Assembly (NCBI RefSeq): GCF_042477335.2 | Contig: NC_091251.1 | Span: 92,147,501 to 92,211,500, forward strand | Length of the DNA stretch: 64,000 nt | Direction of reading: 5' to 3' | DNA from: Ovis canadensis | Taxonomy: Eukaryota > Chordata > Mammalia > Artiodactyla > Bovidae | Shown here: positions 10,314 through 22,105 of the stretch, in pieces | How the letters are laid out: each line of letters opens with the position of its first letter | Position numbering within the stretch: position 1 is the first letter of the stretch | Notes under the pieces: generated by a model | Seen by the model: the letters and a program-made list of their open reading frames with translations, nothing else | The model's database searches: none | Told to the model about the DNA's origin: nothing | Program-made: the position numbers and the translations under genes

Positions 10314-13300
10314 CTGCAACAAAACAAAACCAGACGAGCTTTAGCACATTTGCCATTCCCTGGAAGTCTAAATAAAGCTCGGAGTATTAGGCATTGGCAA
10401 TGGGCATACAGGAAATAACTCTTGAGGATGGGGATTTTATGTGCTTGTTAGTGCCTCTTTCTATAAGCTGCTAAACAGACCATGAAAGGGTTCCTTGCAC
10501 GTTCTGAGCTTAACATTCCTCTTTCCATTTTTAGACCTGGCTTAGGTTGGTGGGGGGGCGGGGAAACCTGACCCAAAGACCTTCTGAGAAGCAGCACCAA
10601 GTGAAGCCCCAAAACATTTGATGAGATATTGAAGAGCTGGGAACAAAAGCCAAATCTCTTGACCTCTAACAGTTTTGAACTGTTGGGCATGACTGGCATG
10701 ACTACTTCATATAAAGGTTCCTGGGGGTCAGAAGCACATTTCAACCAAATGGAATGTCCACTGGCTCACATTAACATCTGTCTCCAACATTCTTAGGACT
10801 GTAACTTCAATAAGGGACAAAAAAGGATGTTTTCAGGAATATCTACATTTTGTACTAGTGAATATTAGCCTCACAATGAGAAACTTGGACGGCTTCCCTC
10901 AAAATGTCATGATTTCTAAATGAAAGAGCCCTAGGATTTTTAAGGAACCAGGCACATTTCTTCTGAAATACAAATACTTGTTCAAAAACACACAAAAAGA
11001 AAGTTCTTCTTTCTTTCTTTCTGAGGCATTCTGTGTGCCCCTCAGTATCTTGACTCATTTACAATCCCTTCTCATGTTGAACAGTTAGAACTTTTTTCCA
11101 CTTCAGCTGGTGAGCCCATTTTAAGACCATTTCACCATGAAGACATGTTTTCTGGATTAAAGTGAAACAGAGATTGAATCTTTTTATTCCCCTTTGATTA
11201 GAAAATTGCTCTTGGCAGTCTGTTTCTTTCAGAGCTCGTTTAAACATCTTTCCATCCGAGTCCACATTCTTACATGCAATTAATTCTTTTATTTGGCTCT
11301 TTAATTGCTTTTATTCCGCACAGTGAATCTCCCAGGGGAGTCTTCTAGTCCTTGAGTAATCTCAAGGACAAAACGGGTCAGAGGACAAGAAGGTCTTCTT
11401 TTCTCTCTATCTTGGGGATTGGTGAAGCATGGTGAGGGGTGAGACTTGAGCTCTTAAAGTTGCAAGGAAAATAATTTACTGGAAAGATTGTAAACCAGGC
11501 AGAGGGTCTGTTTTATATAAGAATTTTTAAAGCTGTTTTGAATGAAGACTGGTAAGAGAGTGTGCAGTGGATTCCTGGGCTGGCTGTTTTACTCAGTGCT
11601 TCTGGCTCCAAAGGCAGAAGGCAATCCCAAAATGTTGGGGAGCTGTCCGTGGTGCTGTCCTCCTGCTAGTGTTGGTGACCACTCTTGGAAACAGTTACTT
11701 CTCATGGATTAACATCGTCCTGTACATTTCTAAGCATATACCCTCTTGCAGCCTGACTTTATTTAGTCCATATGAGCCTATTATTAGGTAATTCTGAAAA
11801 TAAGTCTGGCTATGAAGTCAGTGATCCTAGAAGCTAGACTGCAAGCCACTCTGAATAAAAGCCTTTGTAAAAACGTATATATGTGGATTCTTTAAAAAAC
11901 ATGGGCATTCTTTTCCTCTACTTGTGGTCTTTGGGACCATATTACAGTGCATATCCTAGTAGAGACAGTATTATTCCACTCCTCCCTCCCCATTTCCCCC
12001 ATGTCATACTCTACATGTGCCGCAAGAACTTTATCCCAACATAATGAGCTCTCCAGTGACTTATAAATGTACCTGTCTAACCCCTTGTCTAGCTATCAAT
12101 CTAGCACTGTATCCATCTGGCAGGATATTGATCTAGCTACTGACCTGTCCAACCCTGTGGTGACAGTTTTTCCGTCTAGCTCTCTGCAGAAATCACTTTG
12201 ACAAATAACCAATCCTCTATCTTTGGATCTCCCACAGCCCCACAGAGGTTCTCTCTCTCTCCATATATATATATCTGTTAATGATTGATTCACATGCTTT
12301 TAAATAAATTCTGATTTAGTATCTTGGTTTGGTAGTAATTCCTGCCTTACTTCTGTAATGATCATTTCTTTACATTCAAATTAAGTTACTTTCTTGAGGT
12401 GAGAAGTCTCAAACCTTAAAGATCATAATTATTCTGATCACTTGTTAATGTAACCTCTCAATTTTGAGTATAGAAAATAAATGACAGGTGACCTTGATAT
12501 TCAGACTGACTAAACAAACACTTAGATCTAGAAAAAGGAGGAGGAAGGGGGAAAAGAGAGAATGAACCTATTAATAGGATGGAAGATTAAACAAATATTG
12601 GAAGAGAGAAGAGCTTGCCAGGCCAGACTGGAATAGATTGCCATGAATGTTCTACAGACATTCTCAGAAAGAAATGGGGCAGTGTAGTCAGGTCCCTGAG
12701 CTTGGAGGTATAGCTCAGATTGAACACATTTTCTCTCCATTTTTCACGAGGCATTGTGAATCACGTTTTCGTGGCCACCTGGAAAAATCCAAACAAGGAG
12801 TTGAGATTTCCAGTGAATTTAAAGTCTAGCCAAGGGCTCCTAAATTGAAGGTTTACAGATTGAAAGATCTAGGAAATGACACCTTTTTTTTTCTTCCTAT
12901 TTTAGTGTCTACTGGTATCTGTGCCAATGTGTTAAAAGTATAATGAAGCTTAAATTAAATCACAATCTCTGTTTTGAGCATATGTATGTGTGGCTGGTAG
13001 TGGGGAGAGGCAAGAGTTGGGACAAAAAAAGCCCAAATGCCTTCTCAGGCGAGAAGATGAGCTAAGTGGAGAAGAAGCACCCAGTGCTTTGACATTAAAA
13101 CCTGGGAGAAGAGTGGAATATATGGGGTTGGACGTAGTCATTATCTTATTGATATAAGAGGAAGCAAGAAACTAAGGAAGCTGAAGTGGTTCTTTCCAGA
13201 AAGGGAAAATGTAGGGGTTTATCCACTTTTTTTTCTGGTTTATGACTCCAAGGAGATCAATGTCCTTAGTATGTAGCCTGCCCCTTTCTCAAGCTCAGTG

Positions 13301-14237
13301 TACAGCCTATGGTGACTATCAGTGAATTCTGAAAGATGTTTTGCATCTTAAATGACCTTACAATTTTTATACGTTCAAAGGACTGATGAAATGTAAAATG
13401 TTATTTTAGCATATATTGGGACACCTTGTATAACTTGCTTTGTCTGCACCAAGAGTTACAGTATTGCCCATATGCCGGCAATGCCTTCCTAACTACTCAC
13501 AAAGTTGGATATTGTCTGTGATTTGATTACACGGATGCAAGCATATTTGGTACATTCCCTATGACAGGCTCTAGATTCTCTGCGAGAATATCCCCAATAT
13601 AAATTCTGCCAAATTTCTATATCCAATCAAATAATTGCCCCCTCACCCCATAATATTCTAATTCTTCTTGTCATTCATGGCACATGTGATTTCAAAGATC
13701 AATGACAAATGAACCAAAGTTCTAGAAAGTTAGGTCTCTGCTGTGATGAGATGGAAGATCTTCAGGATCAATAAAATTCCAGATTCCTTAAAAACTACTT
13801 TTCATGTTCTCACAGAAGCTCCTGATTATTTCTCCCCAGACCCCATCCAGATTGAAGTATTTTCTTTCTCATCCCATCATGATCCTATTAGGAGAGTCAG
13901 CTCTGACTCTCATCCTCTCTTGCCCCACAATATGAGATGATGGAGGAATTAAAGACTCAGGAGAAGTGTATGACCTCCCCCCATTTTTTCAGTAAGTTTC
14001 AGTTCTTTTCCTGGTCTCAGAGAGGACCAACTATGCCTTTACCCACATCCACTGAAATGGTGCCCAAGGAATTGTCTACCTCCTCACAATCATTTGCAGT
14101 AGGGAAATAAACCTCCTGGTCCTTAAGAGAACTTAAGCCCACAGCTCCTAGTAAATAAAGCAAAGGATATTGGTTTTAAAGTAAATAATGGCACTGGCAA
14201 GAAGCAGAAAAAGGGATGGGCAGAAGACACCTCTTAC
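10314..14237 (-). other. SLC8A3 intron between the 18-nt microexon and the CBD2-end exon
   Basis: This 3,924-nt intron has 5' donor CAG|gtaaga. I see no ruminant SINE or LINE in it. Simple sequence includes a CT/AT run at about 12250-12275. The rest appears to be unique or too diverged to name. Confidence 0.8.
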
Positions 14238-14255
14238 CTGGCGATAACAGGAGCG
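14238..14255 (-). CDS. SLC8A3: SLC8A3 18-nt microexon (ALLLSP)
   Basis: The gene strand reads gcaaacag|CGCTCCTGTTATCGCCAG|gtaaga. With the G left by exon A or B, or by the 33-nt exon, it encodes Ala-Leu-Leu-Leu-Ser-Pro and leaves one G that forms Glu with the next exon, giving ALLLSP-E-VTDRK. NCX1 has ALLLNE and NCX2 ALLLNQ at this place, which supports it as a real exon. The flanks fit the microexon plan: a strong pyrimidine tract lies about 20-50 nt upstream, and a UGC sits within the last 10 nt before the acceptor AG. It is symmetrical (18 nt), so skipping keeps the frame. It codes for the turn between exon A/B strands and the end of CBD2. Confidence 0.92.
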
Positions 14256-17200
14256 CTGTTTGCAAATGGGTACCAGACAAAGGGAAGAAAGAAAAGGAAA
14301 GAGCATTAAGGTCCCATCTGGAAAGTGTCCCCAGGTTTTGCGGCTGCAGCAGCGCAAGAAAAGCAGTGAGCTTAGTAGGTGAGAGCACTGTGGCCACATG
14401 CAAAAGGCAGCAATTGGAGCATGCGCAGCAGCCGCAGCAAGAGGTGTGAACTACTGGAGAGAGCACTGGGCACCAGGGCCTTGCAGCTGCAAGTTTTCCC
14501 CACAACTTCTATGCAACCCTGAGGGCTATGGATAGAGGAATGAGGATGGGGGGAACTAAGTACGTGAAACAGAGACAGAGTTGGCCATTCGTGATCTTCT
14601 AAAGGATCAGGTTATCACATCCATTCTGTAAAGGAGTGAGAATCCAGTTATCTTCAAACTGTATAGGCTGCAACCCTACCAGAGGGTTATCCTAAAAGGA
14701 TAACCTCGTGAAAAGATAAATTCTGCAAAATGTTTTCCTTGAACAGTGTATCATTTTATAGAGAGAGGAGGCCATGGCCTCCTCCCATTTTGCATCGACT
14801 CTATCTACTGTGCAAAGTCACTGTGAAGCCAACTGCAAAGTCATTGCAATGGGTAGATGTTCAGTAGAGGTTTGCCATTTGCCACCTATTTCGGCAACTG
14901 TATTTTTCACAGATCCTGTGGGGTTGCATCACTGAATGGTGTTTTGTTTCAGAAAGGACAGGCTAAGTCAGAGTCTAGATACTCTGGACCAGAGAGACTG
15001 TCATACCGAAAGCTACTGACAGATGGGAGATGACAAATGCAAGGTCCTTAAATGGTCTGGTAAGCTGAGTTAAAGATATACCCAGCACAGGTCTTTCCTA
15101 GCCCCTGAGTTTTCACTTATGCTAACCTCTCCTAGATTTCAAGATAAAAGAAATTCTTGTAACATATCACATTTTCACTTTGATGGTGTCTTAGTACAGC
15201 ACCTCCCACCCTGGCTCTCGTCAAATAAAAGCCTGGGAATATCCTGCTACATACTCCTGGTGCAGCTGGCGACTGATGGGGATTGATGAGGAATGAGTGA
15301 GGCAGGGGGCAGGGCAAGGTGTCTGTAAATTGTTTCTTCTAAAAATCTCTAAGAACACAACTCAGTCTGTAATTCCGTATTCACAGCCACTGAAAACACA
15401 TATGGATACAGAATCTTTACGGTACATAATCAGGGAGAATAGCAGTTGACTTTTTCTGGTTTCTCCCATATGGAATTCTAAGGGGCAATGGATCAGTGGA
15501 TCTTTGTCCTACATTGAGATGAGAGATGGACAGATAGCAAGACAGCCTGCTCATTCTACTCCTTCTAAGGATCTTCACAGAAGAGCCTCTCCCGGCCCCC
15601 AAGTTCTGGTGGAGATTAGAAAAAAAAGAAAAGAAGAGAAGAGACCCAAACAAATCAGTGTACCCAGGTAGGCCAGACAAAGGGCAGCTCTTCCAGAAAA
15701 GTCCCTGCTGCTCTGGTTTTCACTGAGACATCCCTCCCAACACCAGGATCGTCTCTAGCACAATGAGAGGACTTTCAGTCAGCTGGGCACTGTTTCTTGG
15801 TCGTGTCTATATGAACCTGAGGCTTTCCACTGAACAGTTATGGATGGATCAGTGAGATCCAGGTAGACTCACTGAGTGACAGGATCCCTCCAGGGTATTT
15901 TTCCTGCTGTGGCTGATGAGAGAAGCTAGAGCTGAACTTTTCCCTGTGTTGATCCCCCAGGGTCAGGTGATTGCTCAGATAGCCCAAGGACAAGGAAACA
16001 GCACAACTCTGAGTATTTGGAAGTATCTGAGCAACTTGTTAGAGGGAGCCCAAAGTAAGTGAAGTGAAGTCGCTCAGTCATGTCCGACTCTTTCGACCCT
16101 GTGGACTGTAGCCTACCAGGCTTCTCTGTCCATGGAATTTTCCAGGCAAGAATACTGGAGTGGGTTACCATTTCCTTCTCCAGGGGATCTTCCTGACCCA
16201 GGGATCGAACTTGGGTCTCCTGCATTGGAGGCATATGCTTTAACCTCTGAGCCAAAGAAGGCACAAACAGGCTTCCAATGTCCAGGCCCAGGCCTGACAG
16301 CCTTGATCGTACTGCTCAGAGTTGCTCTCAGTTGTCCACTGCTAAACTCCAATGCCTGCTCTACTCCTGGGCAACTGTGTGTCCTGTTCATCCCCTCTTA
16401 TTCCCTCCCTTAGTTTGTCCGGAGGATTGAATTTCCCCTCTGAAATCTGTTTTGTTTGCCAAGAATAGAATCTCTTATTTTAAGTACAGCATTTTACTTT
16501 TTTGTAATGCAACTGTCACTTTGACCATGCACCCACTATGCTATGCTCTTCTGAATGCCTAAGCCTCTCCCATGCAGCAGTGATAATGAAAAGCAATGTC
16601 CACTGCGATGTTTCTCACTAGGAGAACAGCAGGACATTCTGGACATCAGGATGGGGTTTCATTTGGTTCTGAGTCTACACAATTGAGTCTTATGACCTCT
16701 TGCCTTGTGGTCTAATGCCAAAATATGGGACAATCTGAAGAAACTGAAAATAAACCCTATAGATAATAGAAACTGACAGAAAATGGACACCTTTCCTATT
16801 GGCAACTTCCACCTTGGTCACTGGGAAAAGATCTAGGGGCATATCACACTGGTAGCTCAATGAAATCCTTGTCTTTTCTCCTACTGCCTTCCCCAGGACT
16901 GGACTTCATCAGGGCGCTGCTGACATCTCCTTGGACAGAGACTCTATTGCAGTGAAAAGGGGTCCTCAGATGAAGAGTAGCCATATAGGCATTCATGTTT
17001 GGTCAAGTCTCTTGAAGATCACAAGATTTGTCTTAGGTCACTCTCTGTCCTGCTGTTGAATGGTCTTTATTGGGGAGGCAGAAAAGAAAAGTCTCTTCAT
17101 TGGTAGAATAAAGTCATGGATGGACTTGCAACTCACTCTTCTTGTCTGGAGAAGACTGCCTTCTTTCTAGCCATCCTGTGTGATCCTTTGTCCAGCTTTC

Positions 17201-18506
17201 ATTTGCACATAAGTAGCTAGGGACTATGGAAATTGATGAGGCTAGTTGATAACGCCCTTAGGTGTCAGCTGCGTCCAACCAATCATGACGATGCGCAGTA
17301 AATGCAGAAGGGAGATAGGAATGAGGTAGGGCAGATATTGAGACAATTTCTGAGACTAGTTCAGGTGGCAGGAACACAGTCTGGGAAGCAACGGAAGTTA
17401 CTCTTTTCTTCCAGCACTCTTTGGGAATCAGGCTCATGGCAACATCTTATTAGGTGGCCAAGAAGAGAATGAATAATAGAAAGCAGAGAGGGCTTCTGCT
17501 TCTCCAACACCAGGTGTGACCAAACCAGTGTGGGCACAGAAACAGTCAGATCTGCAGAGAGGGTCAGAGGACAAGGGGAACTGAGCAATCATTCATGTCT
17601 CAGAAGAAGACTTGGGCAAAAGCCTTTGGGAATGTAGTGGCTGAATATCTTGGATCTGTCCTTGAATAAAAGGCTCCATGCTGTTGTTTGTCATGTGAAG
17701 TAGAGGCAGAAGCATCACCTTTTTTTGACAAACAAGTAGATCTCGCTGTTCTATCCTCCACGAGGCTCCCAGCAGCACATGTGTCCTGAAGGGGAGTCTA
17801 AATGACCCCTCTTGGCATTTCCCAAGAGCATTCTTACCCACATATACTCCTCCAACACTTGCAAAGGTGTAGCTTCCAATCATTTTATTCAAGGGAAGAA
17901 ATCTTTCCTGACATCTACCTTGGTTGCGACATAATCAGTCCCTTAGGCAGGTATCCCAAGATGCAGGTCCTGAGCAAAGGAGGAGATGAGGCCACGTCTC
18001 TGGTGTGGGATGAGGGTTATCTCAAGACCTGGGTAATGCTCTCATTTGCAGATGCCAAGCCAAGGCTGCCTTCTGTGAACTGTCCAACATCTATTTCTCA
18101 AGGATCAACACCAACGACGCCATTGAGAGTCCCTCCTATTGGAAAACCCAAAAGGCCATACTCGGGGCCGGCCCAATGTCAGTCTTTTTCCAGGGCCTTC
18201 TGGCTGAGGTGATTTCCATATCTGGAGTTAATCACTTCACTTTTGCAGACTCAATTTTCTGCTTTCAGGACTGCATTACCCTAAAGCAGTCAGAATAAAG
18301 TACCCCGCCTTGTGCTAGACAAGAGGTAGCACAAGATGGGGTGGGATGTCAAGGGAAGGATGAACAGCTCAGGGTTCCAGATTGCATGACTACCTTGGAG
18401 GCCAGCTTTCCCTCAGAGAGCTCCCAGAAGCGTGACCTCTGACAACTGGTATACCTTTCCACGTTTAGCTCTACCCAACTGTGAAATAGCCAGATAAAAC
18501 ACTTAC
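14256..18506 (-). other. SLC8A3 intron between the two microexons
   Basis: This 4,251-nt intron has 5' donor GAG|gtaagt. It contains one Bov-tA (16056-16254). Next to the 18-nt microexon is a purine-rich plus-strand block (about 14275-14305), which is the pyrimidine tract on the gene strand, and a TGCATG at 14402-14397. The rest is unnamed sequence. Confidence 0.82.
16056..16254 (-). repeat. Bov-tA SINE
   Basis: Reverse-oriented element running from 'agtgaagtgaagtcgctcag' to the tRNA-like head 'ttaacctctgagcca', with the central 'aatactggagtgggttacc' diagnostic block. Confidence 0.9.
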
Positions 18507-18539
18507 CTCCATGAAGGGCAAAGCGGCCCATGGGCCACT
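18507..18539 (-). CDS. SLC8A3: Candidate SLC8A3 33-nt cassette microexon
   Basis: The gene strand has acceptor tttttcacttgcag|A and a perfect consensus donor GAG|gtaagt around a 33-nt segment. It starts with AG and ends with G, the same phases as the 18-nt microexon. Spliced after exon A or B it reads E-WPMGRFALHG. It can join either the 18-nt exon (G+CG gives Ala) or the constant exon (G+AG gives Glu), always in frame. Its length (11 codons), phase and splice sites strongly suggest a genuine cassette exon of the variable region. I cannot say from memory whether transcripts containing it are already catalogued. Two TGCATG motifs lie 173-187 nt upstream on the gene strand. Confidence 0.75.
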
Positions 18540-19197
18540 CTGCAAGTGAAAAACCTGCCAAGCACTCCACGGAGGTTGGGAGATGCAGCAGAAGGCTGTC
18601 AAAGCGTCATTGCAACACGGGATCCAGCCCCCTCCCCAGCCCCTCCCCCATTCAATCCAGGCTAGAGAGAGAGAAGGGTAGAAGGAGGAGGAGGCAGGGA
18701 AGGGGCACAGGCATGCATCGCATGCATTCCTTTCATCTTCTCCTCCCCATCCACCAAGGAGTTGGCACATTTACAGGTGACTTTGTATGGGGTGGGAAAT
18801 GGGGCAGGGGTGGGCGGTGGAAGAGGAAGTGCAGGGGACATTGGGAATCAGATAATTGGAACACAAGGCAGATGTGACTCAGCAGGGTCATGAGGAGTCG
18901 AGGCTGCACTGTGCCCAGGAGGTGAAACAGGAGGACTTGGAAATAAGCTAAGGCTAAGAAGGCAGAGATGATACCGAAACAGGGTGAGAGCGAGAATACA
19001 GGAGGGAAAAGAATAAAAAAAAGTCCATTGGTCAAAAGGAGGAAGGAAGAAAAAGAAAAAAGGAGGGGAGGGGAGAAAAAAAATATAGTTGCTTTTTGTT
19101 CTTGTTGCTTTACAGCTTGTTTAAATTTTTTTCTTTTTGTTTTATTTTGTTTGTTCATTTTTTGGTTTTTTGTTGTTTTTTTTAAAGAATCTCACAC
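18540..19197 (-). other. SLC8A3 intron between exon B and the 33-nt microexon
   Basis: This 658-nt intron has donor CAG|gtgtga. On the gene strand it carries long pyrimidine tracts (from plus-strand purine blocks at about 18660-18710 and 19010-19085) and two TGCATG motifs at 18726-18721 and 18717-18712. A T/G-rich low-complexity stretch covers about 19090-19190. No retroposon is recognised. Confidence 0.85.
18712..18726 (-). promoter_or_regulatory. two RBFOX-type TGCATG motifs
   Basis: The gene strand contains TGCATGcgaTGCATG, two TGCATG hexamers spaced by three nt. They lie 173-187 nt upstream of the 33-nt microexon and about 470-490 nt downstream of exon B. RBFOX proteins bind this hexamer and act position-dependently, so the pair could repress the microexon and/or promote exon B. 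This is inference from motif identity. Confidence 0.5.
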
Positions 19198-19301
19198 CTG
19201 ATATTCCACGTTCCATCCATTTCGGTTCACCAAGGACAATGAAGAAATTCTCTTGCCTTTCGTATTCCTCCTCATCTACTATTTTAACCCTTACGGTTTT
19301 C
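19198..19301 (-). CDS. SLC8A3: SLC8A3 alternative exon B
   Basis: This 104-nt exon has acceptor tgtccctacag (AG at 19303-19302) and donor ATATCAG|gtgtga. It starts with one nt (G) ending the previous codon, then reads KTVRVKIVDEEEYERQENFF and IVLGEPKWMERGIS, and leaves one G. It encodes the second half of CBD2 in the exon-B form, which in the exchanger family gives CBD2 with weaker Ca2+ dependence than the exon-A form; for NCX3 the B form is known from skeletal muscle. The GEP motif is intact. It is mutually exclusive with exon A by phase. A gene-strand TGCATG lies about 100 nt upstream (19404-19399). Confidence 0.95.
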
Positions 19302-22105
19302 CTGTAGGGACAACAAGAGAGAAAGTGTCGACTGGGTCGGTAGGTTGGTTGGTCACCCAGAGCACAGCCTTTAAAATCATTCCCCATCACTCTTGGCACA
19401 TGCAGCCCAGTCCCGCCATGGTGGCTTTTGACAGGACTCAGCGGATTATATTGTTCTTATGTCAAAAAAGGTCTTAGCTTTTCTTATCTCCTTGGTCAGA
19501 GTTGTCCTTATGAGTGAGAGGGAAAGGGAGTCAGAAGGCAAGGGAAAGTGGGCAAAGGAAGGGATCCATGAGGATGGGAGGGAGATGGGAAGGAAGAAGG
19601 GGGTTGATGGTGGGGAGGAGTCATTTTCGATCCTGCTGACGGTTAGTACAAAGTGAGTTGGGCAGCACATTCCATTAGGTGTCACATGGTAACTGGCATT
19701 TCTTTGGGGAGTAGGTGAACTGCTGGCCTATGGGGGTGGCCCAGGGCTCTTCTACAACAGAGAATGTCAACAGTATCTAGCTAGGGGCTTGTTTCCCTTC
19801 CTTGTGTCTATACCCACTTCATATGTGAGCCTCATAGAGAAAATCTTAAAAGGAAAGTATTTTTGAGGCAGGGAAATCAGAGAGAAAGAGAAAGGAAAGA
19901 AGGAAGGCAGAATTCTATCATCTTCTTCATTCTTTACCTTGTAGGGGCTTTAGTGGTGGGAAGTAAAATAAATACGTATTGACCACAATATGATGTGGGA
20001 CTCCTTTAAGAGTTACAGCTGATGCATTCCTGAAAAGTGTGATGAAAATGCCACAAATCATCAATTCTAAATCATCTTTGGACCTCTATCACATGGGGGT
20101 GATGTGTCTCAAAGCTGGCTTCCTTAAATGCAGATTATTAGGCATCAAGGGGACATGGTGATGGAGGTTTCTGCTCATTTCTGGGTATCTCAGCAAAGCA
20201 TGTGCTTACTCACTCAGTCATGTCCGATTCTTTGCAACCCTATAGGCAGTAGCCTGCCAGGCTCCTCTGTCCATAGGGATTCTCCAGGCAAGAATACTGG
20301 AGTGGGTTGCCATGCCCTCCTCCAGGGGATCTTCCCAACCTAGGGATCGAACCCAGGTCTTCCGCATTGCAGGCAGATTCCTTACCATCTGAGCCACCAG
20401 GGAAGCCAAAGAATACTGGATTGGGTAGCCTATCTCTTCTCTAGGGGAATCTTCCTGACCCAGGGATTGAACCGGGGTCTCCCACATTGCAGGCAGATTC
20501 TTTACCATCTGAGCTACAAGGGAAGCCCCAACAAAGCATAGTATCTATTAAAACCAAATCATACAGGAAAGCAAAGTTTCCAAGAAAATCCCTTCCTTTC
20601 ACAGACTGGCCTGAGGCTGGTTCAGGTCCACTGTTATTGGAGAAGTTGCCATGTGGGCCTGGATCTCTCTGTGTGGCTTCTCCTGGTCCTTCATGGAACC
20701 ACAGTGGTGTCAAGAAGTCCTAACAGTGAGCCCTAATTGTTATTTTCTGCTTTTTATCTTGTAGTTTGTTTGTTTTGCCTGGGACCTAAATGCTCTCTAA
20801 AGGGTAAAATGTGCTAACAAACAATAGTGTAAAAAGTTTCATTAGAACCTCTGATGTTCCTGTTCCATTCTGAAGACAGGCTCGGCTTCATCATCTATAC
20901 AGTGTTAGGCTGATCTAAGGTGCTTTGTTGGGCACAGGACTTGCTGTGCATTTGTGGTGGGTGTGTGTGTGTGTGCTTGTGTGTGACCTTTTGAGCACTT
21001 TCTGGACATCTTTCCTCACCTTGCTCAGTGCACCAAAGACAAATATCACCGATTGTCAAGAGGCATTTTCTAGGACTCTCTCTCACCCTAGATGTGGTAC
21101 CCTAGGGCTGTGTACAGGATGTAAGCCCAGCCTGTTTTTCCACTGCAGCAACTCTGCTGGGGGATGGGAAGGGGGTGCTTGCTCTGTGACCCTGGGGACG
21201 GTCTGGAGGGACCCGATTGATGGCTCTGCCCTCCTGCACAGTATGATCCATCCGAAAAAAGGATTTTCTGTCTTGTCTCTTGGAGGCTGGGGTGTATGGG
21301 GCCATTTAAGTCGAAGCAGAAGCTCCGCCCACTCTGAGAAGTCCTGTGGCTTCTTGGGGGAGCCTCCCCTCAGGTCAGAATCCTCCCTCCCATCTTCTAA
21401 CTGCCTTCACACCTAGATGCCCTTCACAGGGAAAGCAGAGTATGATAGGCAGGTCTTTGATCTAGACCTAGAACTCAAACCTGTACTTTGAGCTCAATCA
21501 AGGTCAGGGAGAGAAAAATACCCTTGCTCGCAGGGATATGGCAGTTAAGCAGCTCTCACCGTAGGAGCATGCCTTGAGGAATGGATGAGCCACAAATAGA
21601 AGCCAAATCCAAATATATTGATCGTTCGTACCCAGGGACTATCAGCTTAGCCCTGAGAAGAGCTGCCCCGTGGACCTCAGCTAAGAGCTGAGCTGGTGTT
21701 CCAGGGCTGCCCTTCTGCCTGGAGCTGCGCTATCTTTTCCTTCCTTGCATCCTAAATCACTCGGGAGAAGCAGAGAGCTTCGTGTATGATACTTTCGGGG
21801 CTGTGGCTGGTGCTTGCTCTCTCTCAATTTTTTCCCCATATCCATTTCCTCATCCCACAAAAGTTACCACTGGCTCTTGAGCATCCCTCTTATGATACCA
21901 TGTGACAGGTTGGCAGGTGTTAGGACAGCGCTGGGTGCAAAGAGAGGAGAGGGAGAGAGGGAAAGAGAGGACGAGAAAGGAAACAGGGACAGTGAACCGG
22001 AGAGGCAGAAGACGGGGAAAGAGAAGACGACAAATGGGTAGGAGAAAGGGGGAAACAAGGGGAGAGGAGGGTGTTAACGTTAGTGTGCAGGACAGGGTAC
22101 TACAC
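19302..22105 (-). other. SLC8A3 intron between exons A and B
   Basis: This 2,804-nt intron has donor AAAG|gtgtag. It contains a composite Bov-tA insertion (20202-20531), a TG-rich run at about 20955-20985 and purine-rich plus-strand tracts at about 19505-19620 and 21940-22075, which are pyrimidine tracts in the transcript. The rest is unnamed. Confidence 0.85.
20202..20531 (-). repeat. composite Bov-tA SINE insertion with TSD
   Basis: A complete reverse-oriented Bov-tA (to 20407) is followed directly by a second, 3'-truncated copy (20408-20527) that starts at the 'aatactgga' block. The direct repeat CAAAGCAT flanks the pair at 20194-20201 and 20532-20539. The two units therefore look like one insertion event. 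Confidence 0.82.

Noticed and set aside
17820..17892. Possible extra exon (SYTFASVGGVYVG) with a gtaaga donor on the minus strand
   Set aside because: The only nearby acceptor is a weak caag, the resulting segment of about 20 nt would break the frame, and the peptide is not known from the exchanger family.
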